Assembly: GCF_002220365.1 (NCBI RefSeq)
Contig: NZ_MTHB01000233.1
Location: 1 to 64,000, forward strand
Length of the DNA: 64,000 nucleotides
Source: Caballeronia sordidicola
Lineage (GTDB): Bacteria; Pseudomonadota; Gammaproteobacteria; Burkholderiales; Burkholderiaceae
Direction of reading: 5' to 3'
A model generated the notes under the pieces. That model was not told the DNA's origin, made no database searches, and worked only from the letters and a program-made list of their open reading frames with translations. Shown here piece after piece: positions 44,261 through 52,831 of this stretch. Within the stretch, counting starts at the first letter, position 1; the number at the start of each line of letters is the position of its first letter. The position numbers and the translations under genes are program-made.

Positions 44261-45445
44261 ATGCTGATCGACTACCGGGCCGCCATGTCGCCCATCACCT
44301 ATGGCCCGAATGACGGCTGCACATCACCGCCCAAGCGCATGAATCCCGCTGACCTGCTTCCCGCTCAATCGCCCGACACGGCGTGCAAACAGCGCATCCG
44401 TTTTGGCATTGTGTTGCTGCCGAATTTCACGCTGACGGCGTTTTCCGGCTTCGTCGATTTATTGCGCCTGTCTGCTGATGAAGGCGACTTCAGCAAACCG
44501 GTACGTTGCTCATGGAGCGTGATCGGGGAAACGCTTGCGCCGGTGCGTGCGAGTTGCGGCATCCAGATCACGCCTTGGGAAACCTTCGAGAAGGCTGAGT
44601 CTTTCGACTACGTGGTGGTCGTGGGTGGCTTGCTGCATTCCGGCGCGGGCGCGAGCGATGCCACGCTGCAATTCATCCGCCGCGCTGCGACCACGGACGC
44701 CACGCTGGTCGGCATTTGCACGGGTGTGTTTTCCCTGATGCGGGCGGGCGTGCTGGAAGGTTATCGCATCTGCGTGAGCTGGTTCCACTACTGGGATTTC
44801 GTCGAGCGTTTTCCGGGCGTGAATGAGGAGATGCTGGTCGCAGACCGTCTGTTCGTGATGGATCACCGGCGCATTACGTGTTCGGGCGGAAGAGCATCGA
44901 TTGATGTTGCGGCAGCAATCCTGCTGCGCCATTTCGAGGCTGCCACGGTACAAAAGGCGTTGCGCATTTTGCTGGTGGACGACATGCAGAAGGGCAATGC
45001 GCCTCAGCCGCATCCGCCGGGGCTTGCACCGGCCACGCATCCGAAAGTGAAGCGGGCAATCCTGCTGATGGAGCAGCATGTGGGGCGTTCGCTGACGCTC
45101 GATGAGCTTGCGCACAAGCTGGATTTATCGACGCGGCAGTTGGAGCGTTTGTTCAAGGCGGAGACCGGCAAGGCGCCACAGGCCTATGCGAAGCAGGTCA
45201 GGCTGCGCACGGCCGCTTGGTTGCTGACGAGTTCGGACAAGACGGTGGCGGATATTGCATCGAGTTGCGGTTTTTCCGATGCATCGCATTTGGGGCGGGA
45301 GTTCAGGAAGCAGTTCGGGCTTCCCCCCATGATGTATCGCGATCAGCGTGGCACGGCAGCGCCGGACGACGCAGCAAGCGTTGCAACGCACGACCTTGCT
45401 GCGGACTTTGATGAGACTTTTCCGGGGCGTGCTCAGGCTATTTGA
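44261..45445 (+). CDS. GATase1-like AraC-family regulator
   Basis: This 394-aa transcription factor has an N-terminal DJ-1/PfpI-like domain (FGIVLLPNFTLTAFSGFVDLLRL near 48-70; CTGVFSLMRAGVLEGYR near 151-167) and two C-terminal AraC helix-turn-helix motifs (LTLDELAHKLDLSTRQLERLF and TVADIASSCGFSDASHLGRE). It is more divergent than the two GbdR-like proteins here; the first helices of its sensor domain and a longer N-terminal extension differ. The start is uncertain: ATG at 44261, 44285 or 44339 are all in frame without a clear site. Effector unknown; a small amino acid or quaternary amine is likely from context. Confidence 0.82.
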   Translation: MLIDYRAAMSPITYGPNDGCTSPPKRMNPADLLPAQSPDTACKQRIRFGIVLLPNFTLTAFSGFVDLLRLSADEGDFSKPVRCSWSVIGETLAPVRASCGIQITPWETFEKAESFDYVVVVGGLLHSGAGASDATLQFIRRAATTDATLVGICTGVFSLMRAGVLEGYRICVSWFHYWDFVERFPGVNEEMLVADRLFVMDHRRITCSGGRASIDVAAAILLRHFEAATVQKALRILLVDDMQKGNAPQPHPPGLAPATHPKVKRAILLMEQHVGRSLTLDELAHKLDLSTRQLERLFKAETGKAPQAYAKQVRLRTAAWLLTSSDKTVADIASSCGFSDASHLGREFRKQFGLPPMMYRDQRGTAAPDDAASVATHDLAADFDETFPGRAQAI

Positions 45446-45481
45446 TTTTGTCCGTGCGCAGCACTGATCAGGCGCGCCACC

Positions 45482-45513
45482 CGCGCCGGCAGACCCCTTG
45501 ATCCACCGGCGCG
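45482..45513. terminator. Inverted repeat between convergent genes
   Basis: CGCGCCGG (45482-45489) and CCGGCGCG (45506-45513) form an 8-bp GC stem with a 16-nt loop, and a competing stem GGCGCG/CGCGCC (45471-45487) overlaps it. They sit between the AraC regulator and cbcX, whose ends face each other. No T-run is present, so this is only a possible terminator. Confidence 0.35.
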
Positions 45514-45533
45514 AATAGACCTTACTGAGAAAC

Positions 45534-46490
45534 TTACTGCGCTGCTACATAAGCCTTCACAGCCGGCAGCCCATCCTTGCCGTCAAACGTCTTCACCCCC
45601 GCCAGCCACTTGTCCAGCACAGCCGGATTCGCTTTCAACCATTGCTTCGCAGCGAGATTCGGATCGGTCTTGTTCATGATCGGCGTCATCACGTGATTCT
45701 CGATGTCCGTCGAAAACCGCAGGTTATCAACCAGCTTCGCCACATTCGGGCAGCGCGCGGCATAATCCGGCGGCGTTACCGTCAACACCTTGGCCTCACC
45801 ATAGTTCGGCCCGAACACGTCATCCCCACCACTCAGGTAATCAATCTTCATCGTTACGTTCATCGGATGCGGTTCCCAACCCAGGAACACAATCCACTTC
45901 TTCTCGCGAATCGCACGACCCACTTCAACCAGCATGCCCGCTTCGCTCGACTCGACCATCTTGAACTTGCCCAATCCATACTGATTCGAATCGATCATCT
46001 TCTTGATCAACGCGTTACCGTCATTACCCGGCTCAATACCGTAGATCTTGCCGTCAAGCTTGTCGTAGTTCTTGGCAATATCGGCGAACGACTTCAGGCC
46101 GCCGTTATACGCATAATCCGGCACGGCCAGCGTGTATTTCGCCCCCGTCAGATTAGGCGCCGCCAATACCTTGACTTGGCCCGCTTTCTGGAACGGCTCG
46201 ACAATGGGGTCCATCGTCGGCGACCAATAACCCAGGAATACGTCGATCTGCTTATTCTTGATACCTGCAAAAGTAATAGGCACCGACGCAATGGTCTTCG
46301 TCGGTTTGTATCCGAGGCCCTGCAGCACGGTAGTCGCCAGACCCGTGGTCGCGGCAATATCGGTCCAGCCCACATCGGCGAAACGGACGTTCTGGCACGT
46401 GGCCGGATCAGCCGCAAACGCGCCGCCGGACATCGTGACATTCAGCAAGACAGCCAGCGCGCACGACGACGCGATTCCGTGAAGTTTCAT
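45534..46490 (-). CDS. cbcX: Choline/betaine ABC solute-binding protein
   Basis: This 318-aa periplasmic binding protein has a signal peptide ending SGGAFAADP. Conserved segments VRFADVGWTDIAATTG, DVFLGYWSP, GKIYGIEPGNDGNALI and WIVFLGWEPHPMNV place it in the CbcX/CaiX branch, close to CaiX at 7724-8680. The ATG at 46490 has a GGGAGA site. It lies downstream of cbcVW and a GbdR-like regulator on the same strand and completes a CbcXWV-type transporter. Choline or glycine betaine is the likely ligand. Confidence 0.88.
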   Translation of the reverse strand: MKLHGIASSCALAVLLNVTMSGGAFAADPATCQNVRFADVGWTDIAATTGLATTVLQGLGYKPTKTIASVPITFAGIKNKQIDVFLGYWSPTMDPIVEPFQKAGQVKVLAAPNLTGAKYTLAVPDYAYNGGLKSFADIAKNYDKLDGKIYGIEPGNDGNALIKKMIDSNQYGLGKFKMVESSEAGMLVEVGRAIREKKWIVFLGWEPHPMNVTMKIDYLSGGDDVFGPNYGEAKVLTVTPPDYAARCPNVAKLVDNLRFSTDIENHVMTPIMNKTDPNLAAKQWLKANPAVLDKWLAGVKTFDGKDGLPAVKAYVAAQ

Positions 46491-46567
46491 GTTTCTCCCT
46501 ATTTTGGAAACCACCAGACACGACGATGCCGCGCCCCAATGAGCGCACCACGTCTAAAAATGGATCA

Positions 46568-47569
46568 TTACGCCGACTGCCTGCGCTCAATACTCGGCGC
46601 GTGGCCAAACTGCGCGCGGTATGCCTTGCTGAAATGACACGGTGAATGAAAACCGCAAACGGCCGTCACACGCGAGATCGATGCATCGGTATTACGCAAT
46701 AACTCACGCGCTCGCCGCAGCCGCAACGTGAGGTAGTAATGCGTCGGCGAAACACTCAGGAACATCTTGAACATGCGCTGCAGATGACGTTGCGAAAGCT
46801 TCACCAGCCGCGCAAGCTCCTCAAGCGACAAAGGCTCCTCAATATTCGCCTCCATCAGCCGCACCACTTCAATCAACTCGGCACGCGAAAATCCGACGCG
46901 GGCATCGACGGGAATGTGCTGGTAATCAGTCGTGCCGCGAATCCGCTCGACAATGAACTGTTCGGACACCTGCGCCGCGTGCGCCTGCCCAAGCCGCTGG
47001 CCAACCAGGTTCAGCATGAGGTCAAGCGGCGCGGTCCCGCCCGTGCAGGTCACGCGATCACGGTCGATCACAAAGAGTTCATCGGCGAATCGCACGTCGG
47101 GAAAACGCTTGTGCAACGGCGACATGTCCTCCCAATGCACCGTGCAGCGATACCCGTCCAGCAAGTTCGCCGCGAGCAACGCGTACGCGCCCGTGCACAC
47201 GCCGCCCAGCGGCACGCCTTGCGCCGCGACGTGCTGCAGCAACGCGATCACCTTGTCATCCACGTAATCTCGCACATGCCAGCCCGCGCACACGATCAGC
47301 ACGTCCGGCATGCCCGCTTCGGCCAGCGTTTTCGTCGGCTTCACGGTAATGCCGTTGCTCGCACGCGCCGGTTCACCGTCCGGCGTAATCACCGACCACG
47401 TGTAGTGCTCGGCCCGGCCAACATAGTTCGCCATGCGCAACACTTCGATCGCGCTGGTGAACGCGATCATCGAAAAATTAGGCAGCGTCAGGAACCCGAA
47501 GTGCGCCAGCTTCGATAACGGTGAATTCTCAGGATGAATCCTGTCCGGCACCATCGCGTCGCGTTTCAT
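46568..47569 (-). CDS. GbdR-like GATase1/AraC regulator in the cbc transporter block
   Basis: This 333-aa protein has an N-terminal DJ-1/PfpI-like domain (LAHFGFLTLPNFSMIAFTSAIEVLRMANYV, near 21-50) and a C-terminal AraC pair (LSLEELARLVKLSQRHLQRMF and SISRVTAVCGFHSPCHFSK). It closely resembles the gbdR product at 29314-30324. It is flanked on the same strand by cbcW (63 bp upstream) and cbcX, recalling Pseudomonas, where gbdR lies beside cbcXWV. It may be a second GbdR-type activator with a different effector, or the true GbdR counterpart. Confidence 0.85.
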   Translation of the reverse strand: MKRDAMVPDRIHPENSPLSKLAHFGFLTLPNFSMIAFTSAIEVLRMANYVGRAEHYTWSVITPDGEPARASNGITVKPTKTLAEAGMPDVLIVCAGWHVRDYVDDKVIALLQHVAAQGVPLGGVCTGAYALLAANLLDGYRCTVHWEDMSPLHKRFPDVRFADELFVIDRDRVTCTGGTAPLDLMLNLVGQRLGQAHAAQVSEQFIVERIRGTTDYQHIPVDARVGFSRAELIEVVRLMEANIEEPLSLEELARLVKLSQRHLQRMFKMFLSVSPTHYYLTLRLRRARELLRNTDASISRVTAVCGFHSPCHFSKAYRAQFGHAPSIERRQSA

Positions 47570-47632
47570 CGGGTTTTTATCCTTGGAGCCCTGGCCTGAC
47601 CAGGCTGCCTGATTTAATCGTTTTTTTCGCGC

Positions 47633-48535
47633 TCAACCTTGCTGTGCAGCCGGTGCGCGGCGCACGCGCATCACGCTGCGAATCCCCGACAACAACGGTG
47701 CCCGCGCCATACCCGGCGACCTGCCAAAGCTTTCCGTGATGCGGTCAAGAATGATCGCGAGCAGCACCACCGACAAGCCGCTCTCAAACCCCAGCCCGAT
47801 ATCCAGCCGCTGAATACTCGCCAGTACGTCGTTGCCCAAGCCACCGGCACCGACCATCGAAGCGATGATCACCATGGACAGCGCCATCATGATGGTCTGG
47901 TTGACGCCGGTCATGATGGACGGCAGTGCGTTCGGGAACTGCACCTTGTATAGCAGTTGCCACGGCGTGCAGCCGAATGCCTGACCTGCCTCCACGATCT
48001 CGCGGTTGACATGCTTGATACCGAGCGAGGTCAGACGCACAGCAGGCGGCATCGCGAAGATCACCGTCGACAAGATCCCCGGAACGCGACCAAGACCGAA
48101 CAACATGGCCGCCGGAATCAGGTACACGAAAGCAGGCATGGTCTGCATCAGGTCGAGCACCGGACGCACGATCGTCTCGATGGTCTTGCTCTTCGCCGTC
48201 CAGATGCCGAGCGGAATGCCAAGCAGCAAACTGATCAGAGTGGCGGATAGCGTGAGGCCGAGCGTGATGACCATCTCGTCCCAGAAGCCGGTGGCGTAGA
48301 TCAGCAGCAACGACAGCAACGTGAATAGCGCAAACCGCCAGCCGACGCGCCACAAGCCGATGCCGACGAAGATCGCCATCATCAGCCACATCGGAATGGA
48401 CTGCAGGCCGTGTTCGATCAGCGCCGCGAAGCTCTCGATGACTTTACCGATTGCGTCGAAGGTGTTTGCATCGTGGTCGAGCAGGTATTTGACACCATGA
48501 TCGACCCACGTACCGAGCGGGATAATTTCAGACAT
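47633..48535 (-). CDS. cbcW: Choline/betaine ABC transporter permease
   Basis: This 300-aa inner-membrane permease of the ProW/CbcW family has about six hydrophobic segments, and the EAA-loop region EIVEAGQAFGCTPWQLLYKV, which contacts the ATPase, near residues 179-198. The N-terminal segment (MSEIIPLGTWVDHGVKYLLD) is family-typical. It overlaps cbcV by 8 bp, so the two are translationally coupled. It is the only permease of this type in the window and may serve the four binding proteins here. Confidence 0.93.
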   Translation of the reverse strand: MSEIIPLGTWVDHGVKYLLDHDANTFDAIGKVIESFAALIEHGLQSIPMWLMMAIFVGIGLWRVGWRFALFTLLSLLLIYATGFWDEMVITLGLTLSATLISLLLGIPLGIWTAKSKTIETIVRPVLDLMQTMPAFVYLIPAAMLFGLGRVPGILSTVIFAMPPAVRLTSLGIKHVNREIVEAGQAFGCTPWQLLYKVQFPNALPSIMTGVNQTIMMALSMVIIASMVGAGGLGNDVLASIQRLDIGLGFESGLSVVLLAIILDRITESFGRSPGMARAPLLSGIRSVMRVRRAPAAQQG

Positions 48536-49706
48536 GGGAACCTCGATGCCGAGTCAGAGCCTTGAGAACATTCGTCTTGTTGACCGAACCACAATACGAT
48601 CCGTCCGCGTCGACCACCGGCAGCGGTGCACGGCTGGCGACCACCCGGCTGACGACAACGTCGAGCGGCGTGGTGCGCTGGATGCATTCAATCAGATTGA
48701 TTTCCGGCGATGCCTGGCCAATTGCATCGCGGCACACGAAACCGCGAATCTTGCGCTCGTGGTCCATCACGAACGCGTAGTCGGCGCTGCCGTTGAGCGC
48801 CTGCGAGACGCTCGATGCATCGATCTGCGAACCGTGCTTCATCAACGGCACGACATCGGTCTGCATCAGGTCACCAGCGGTCAGGTAACGGCTGGTGTCG
48901 ATCCCTTCGAAGAACGCGCGCACGTAGTCATCGGCAGGGTTAGAGATGATTTCCTGCGGCGTGCCGATCTGCACGACCTTGCCGCCTTCCATGATCGCGA
49001 TCCGCGTACCAATGCGCAGCGCTTCCTCCAGGTCGTGCGACACGAACATGATCGTGCGCTGCTGTTCGCGTTGCAGATCGAGCAGCACGTTCTGCATTTC
49101 CTTGCGTTTGAGCGGATCGAGCGCGGAGAACGCCTCGTCCATGATCATCAGCGATGGATTCACGGCCAGCGCCCGCGCCAGGCCCACGCGCTGCTGCATG
49201 CCGCCCGACAACTGCGCCGGCAGCTTCTGCGCGAACGGCGCAAGACCCACTTGCTCCAGCACGGCCATCGCGCGTTTCTCGCGTTCCTTGCGCCCGATAC
49301 CCGCCACTTCGAGTCCGAACGCCGCATTCGACAGCACCGTGCGTTGCGGCATCAGCGCGAAGGACTGGAACACCATGCTCATGTCCTTGCGGCGCAGGGC
49401 TGTGAGCTCGGAACGCGGCACGGAGGCCACGTCGCGACCATCGATCAGCACCTTGCCGGCAGTCGGTTCGACCAGCCGGTTGATGAGGCGAATCAGTGTC
49501 GATTTGCCTGAACCCGACAAGCCCATCAGCACGAAAATCTCGCCTTCCTTCACTTCGAAGGACACGTTATGCACACCGACAATCTGTCCGGTGCGGGCGA
49601 AAACTTCTTCCTTCGTTGCGCCGCCGGCAAGCATGTCGATCGCCTGCTTCGGGCTCGTGCCGAACACCTTGCACAGGTTTTCGACCACGACCTTGTGGGA
49701 ATTCAT
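48528..49706 (-). CDS. cbcV: Choline/betaine ABC transporter ATPase with CBS domains
   Basis: This 392-aa ATPase of the ProV/CbcV family has the Walker A motif GLSGSGKST, the signature LSGGMQQRVGLARAL, Walker B LMIMDEAFSALDPL, and a C-terminal pair of CBS motifs (from about residue 275) that sense ionic strength in related osmoporters. I chose the ATG at 49706, which has an AGGAGAG site; the open frame upstream lacks one. It is the first gene of the cbcV-cbcW-regulator-cbcX block, and its upstream region is the 461-bp divergent gap. Confidence 0.94.
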   Translation of the reverse strand: MNSHKVVVENLCKVFGTSPKQAIDMLAGGATKEEVFARTGQIVGVHNVSFEVKEGEIFVLMGLSGSGKSTLIRLINRLVEPTAGKVLIDGRDVASVPRSELTALRRKDMSMVFQSFALMPQRTVLSNAAFGLEVAGIGRKEREKRAMAVLEQVGLAPFAQKLPAQLSGGMQQRVGLARALAVNPSLMIMDEAFSALDPLKRKEMQNVLLDLQREQQRTIMFVSHDLEEALRIGTRIAIMEGGKVVQIGTPQEIISNPADDYVRAFFEGIDTSRYLTAGDLMQTDVVPLMKHGSQIDASSVSQALNGSADYAFVMDHERKIRGFVCRDAIGQASPEINLIECIQRTTPLDVVVSRVVASRAPLPVVDADGSYCGSVNKTNVLKALTRHRGSHV

Positions 49707-50167
49707 CGAACGCTCTCCTGGTTGGCGGACGTGCGTCCGCGCTCTGCATACATAGTTGCCAGAAAAAAGTGCGGGTTGCCGACTATTTCCGACAGGCACA
49801 TGTGGAAATACGACACCTCGATTTGCGCTTTCTGGCAGATGGAAAGCTGAAGCCTTATGGGGCAAGGGTTTGCGAGCGGTACGGCGCCAATTCAGGCGCT
49901 TTTTTACATGTCGCTCCAGAGCAAGTGGACAGTCGTTTCTTCAAGTTTTTTGAAGGTCCGCCGGTGTGTCGCCCGGGTTGCAGGGCGCTTTTACCGTGCA
50001 GCCCATCATATTCCAGGAATGTGGCCGGCTGGACGATGTCGGGTTTTGGCTGTTTTGCAGCGCTTGGGCACACGCGAACAGCACTCGGCCGAACGGGGCG
50101 ATCAAGAACGCCGAGCCAACGCCGTTAACCATTCATATTCCCTACATTTCGCTTATCCGGTTCATCT
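49707..50167. promoter_or_regulatory. cbcV/MCP divergent intergenic region
   Basis: These 461 bp hold no convincing gene. On the plus strand a short stem GCGCC-AATTCA-GGCGC (49884-49899) is followed by six T residues (49900-49905), shaped like a weak intrinsic terminator 260 bp upstream of the chemoreceptor gene; no plus-strand gene lies before it. It may end a short transcript or act in the receptor leader. Confidence 0.4.
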
Positions 50168-52135
50168 ATGTCTCTATTCAACATCCGCCGGGCCAGCGTT
50201 GGCGCGAAGTTCGCCATCCTCGCCTGCGCACTCGCGGCTACAGTCGTAGCCGGGTTTACCATTGCGGTCACGCATCTGGCCGGTCAGCAGATCGATGCGC
50301 AGGCACTCGAACGCATGGACGACGACGCTCGCTCGATCGGCACGATGATCCGCCTCTACGACAAAGCCGTCAGCGCCGAAGTCGAGCGCTACATGACGCT
50401 GTTTTCGAGCTTCCTGCCTACGGACTTCACGCTCGATGAAACGCAGAAAGTGGATATCGGTGGCGTGGCGACACCCACATTCAAGGCCGGCGACAAGCCG
50501 ATGAACCTCGATTTCTCGATCCCCGATCAATTCCTCGACCGCAGCGGCGCAATCGCCACGGTGTTCGCGCGTAGCGGCGACGATTTCGTGCGCGTAACGA
50601 CTTCGTTGAAGAAGCAGGACGGCGCACGCGCGATCGGTACGCTGCTTGACCGGAAAAGTCCGGCGTACGCGCCCATGCTGGGCGGGAGACGTTTCATCGG
50701 CATGGCAACGCTGTTCGGCAAGCAGTACATCACCGAGTACAAACCCGTCACCGATTCGTCGGGCCGCGTGATCGGCGCATTGTTTGTCGGCGTAGATGTC
50801 ACGCCCGAAGTAGCCACGCTGCAGCAGAACATTCGCGATCTGACGATCGGCCAAAATGGCTACTTCTTCGTGATCGATGCATCGAACGGGCCAAATCGCG
50901 GCAAGCTGCTCGTGCATCCGGGCCTGGGCGGTACCGCTGTCCCGCTCGCCGATGAACGCGTCGCGCCTTTCAAGCAGATGCTTGACGCGAAAGAAGGCCG
51001 TCTTTCCTTCGATGCCCCCGAGATCGCCGACGCCGCCGATCCCAAGGTGCACGGCGGAGCGAAGGAAATCGTGTTTCGCACGGTGCCGGAATGGCAATGG
51101 CTGATTGGCGGGATTGCATATCGCGACGAGTTGCTCGCGGGCGTGCGCGCCACGCGTAACCGTTTTCTGCTGATCGGGCTAGTCGTGATCGCCGCGTTCG
51201 TGGCCGTGTTGCTCTTCGCGGTAGCCCGGTTGGTGAGCCGGCCGCTAGCGGAGCTGACGCAGGCCTCCGAACGGATCGCGGCGGGCGATCTGAGCGTGCG
51301 GCTCGCGACCACGCGCGAGGACGATATCGGCCGATTGATGATCGCCATCGACGGGATTGCAACCGGTCTTGCGCGCATCGTGACGCAGGTGCGCAGCGCG
51401 TCGGCGGATATGTCGGACGGCACGGGACGGATGGCAGCGGGCAGCAGCGACATCGCGCAGCGCATCGCGACGCAAGCCAGCAGTCTCGAAGAAACGGCGG
51501 CAAGCATGGAGCAGATCACCTCGACCGTGCAACAAAACGCCGCCAACACGGCGCAGGCGGATCAGCTCGTGGCCTCGGCATCCGATGCAGCACGCGCCGG
51601 TGGCGAAGCGGTCGGCCGCGTCGTCGCGACGATGGGTGAAATCGATGCGTCCGCGCGCAAGATCTCGGACATCACGTCGGTGATCGAAGGCATCGCGTTC
51701 CAGACCAACATCCTGGCGTTGAACGCGGCAGTGGAAGCCGCGCGAGCGGGCGAGCACGGCAGGGGCTTTGCCGTGGTGGCGTCGGAGGTGCGCGGACTGG
51801 CTCAGCGCAGTGCCGCGGCGGTCAAGGAAATCGAGGCGCTGATCGCGGAATCGGTCGGCCGGGTCGCCGATGGTTACAAGATCGCCGAAGAAGCCCGCGG
51901 CACGATGATCGGGATCGTGGAGCGCGTCGCGCGGGTGAACGCGATCATTGCTGAGATCAGTGTGGCGTCGCGCGAACAATCGAGCGGCATCGAGCAGGTG
52001 AACCTTGCCGTGGCGCAGATCGGCGAAGCGACTCAGCAGAATGCGGCGCTGGTCGGCGAGGCGGAACAATCGACGGCCGGCTTGCTTGAGCAAGCCGAAC
52101 AGTTGAGCCGCGCGGTAAGCGTCTTCAGGTTGTAA
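50168..52135 (+). CDS. Methyl-accepting chemotaxis protein with Cache sensor
   Basis: This 655-aa chemoreceptor has one membrane segment near residues 17-40, a periplasmic Cache-type (Cache3-Cache2 fusion-like) domain from about 41 to 330 (GIAYRDELLAGV near its end), a second membrane segment at about 333-358, HAMP, and a signalling domain with the conserved hairpin FQTNILALNAAVEAARAGEH. It lies just beyond the cbc transporter operon, divergently transcribed, so attraction to choline, betaine or carnitine is a reasonable guess. No ribosome site stands out. The ligand cannot be read from the sequence. Confidence 0.9.
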   Translation: MSLFNIRRASVGAKFAILACALAATVVAGFTIAVTHLAGQQIDAQALERMDDDARSIGTMIRLYDKAVSAEVERYMTLFSSFLPTDFTLDETQKVDIGGVATPTFKAGDKPMNLDFSIPDQFLDRSGAIATVFARSGDDFVRVTTSLKKQDGARAIGTLLDRKSPAYAPMLGGRRFIGMATLFGKQYITEYKPVTDSSGRVIGALFVGVDVTPEVATLQQNIRDLTIGQNGYFFVIDASNGPNRGKLLVHPGLGGTAVPLADERVAPFKQMLDAKEGRLSFDAPEIADAADPKVHGGAKEIVFRTVPEWQWLIGGIAYRDELLAGVRATRNRFLLIGLVVIAAFVAVLLFAVARLVSRPLAELTQASERIAAGDLSVRLATTREDDIGRLMIAIDGIATGLARIVTQVRSASADMSDGTGRMAAGSSDIAQRIATQASSLEETAASMEQITSTVQQNAANTAQADQLVASASDAARAGGEAVGRVVATMGEIDASARKISDITSVIEGIAFQTNILALNAAVEAARAGEHGRGFAVVASEVRGLAQRSAAAVKEIEALIAESVGRVADGYKIAEEARGTMIGIVERVARVNAIIAEISVASREQSSGIEQVNLAVAQIGEATQQNAALVGEAEQSTAGLLEQAEQLSRAVSVFRL

Positions 52136-52210
52136 TCGCGAGCGGGGCGCAACGGCTGATTCGAACGCCAGCGCCCGGAATCGGAATAATCGCGTCGCCT
52201 CGGACCATCA

Positions 52211-52831
52211 CTAGCCCGGACGGATCATCTCGAACATTTCGCCGATACCCGCGTAGTCCCCACGGTAACCCGCACGCATGATGGGTTGCGCGGCGGCGGT
52301 ATCGAAGAGCCCGTCCTTCAGGAACTCGCGCCGGATATGCACGCCAACCACTTGCCCGAGGGCGAGCCAGTTGTTCATCGGCGTGCCGTCCAGGGACTTC
52401 AGGCGCACGATCTGCAACAACTTGCATTCGAGCGCAGCCGGCGACTCCGCCACGTGGGGCACGGCAACGTTCACACCCGGTGCTTTCGTGAGTCCCGCCA
52501 GCTCGAATTCATCGATTTCGTGGGGCACGGTTGCCGAAGTCTGGTTCATCTTCTCGGCAAGCGGCTTGCTCGCCAGATTCCATACAAATTCGCCGGTCTT
52601 TTCGATATTCGCGATGCTGTCCTTGAACCCCTCGCTCGAGAATCCGATGATGTGCGGGAACGACGCGAACGCGCCGAAAAAACTGTAGGGCGCGAGGTTC
52701 ACATGGCCGTCTGGATCACAGCTCGAAATCCAGCCGATCACCCGCGGCGCGACGATCGCCTTGAATGGATCGTGGCGTAGCTGGTGACCCTCGTCGGGAT
52801 TGTAGAAATGAACTGCATTGGTATCGCTCAT
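52211..52831 (-). CDS. Flavin reductase-like split-barrel protein
   Basis: This 206-aa protein of the flavin reductase-like / FMN-binding split-barrel family carries the segments VIGWISSCDPDGHVNLAPYSFFGAF and KTGEFVWNLAS, characteristic of this fold. Members reduce flavin for two-component monooxygenases or have uncharacterised oxidoreductase roles. Its ATG overlaps the stop of the upstream dehydrogenase gene (ATGA at 52828-52831), so they are translated together. No partner monooxygenase is present. Confidence 0.85.
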   Translation of the reverse strand: MSDTNAVHFYNPDEGHQLRHDPFKAIVAPRVIGWISSCDPDGHVNLAPYSFFGAFASFPHIIGFSSEGFKDSIANIEKTGEFVWNLASKPLAEKMNQTSATVPHEIDEFELAGLTKAPGVNVAVPHVAESPAALECKLLQIVRLKSLDGTPMNNWLALGQVVGVHIRREFLKDGLFDTAAAQPIMRAGYRGDYAGIGEMFEMIRPG

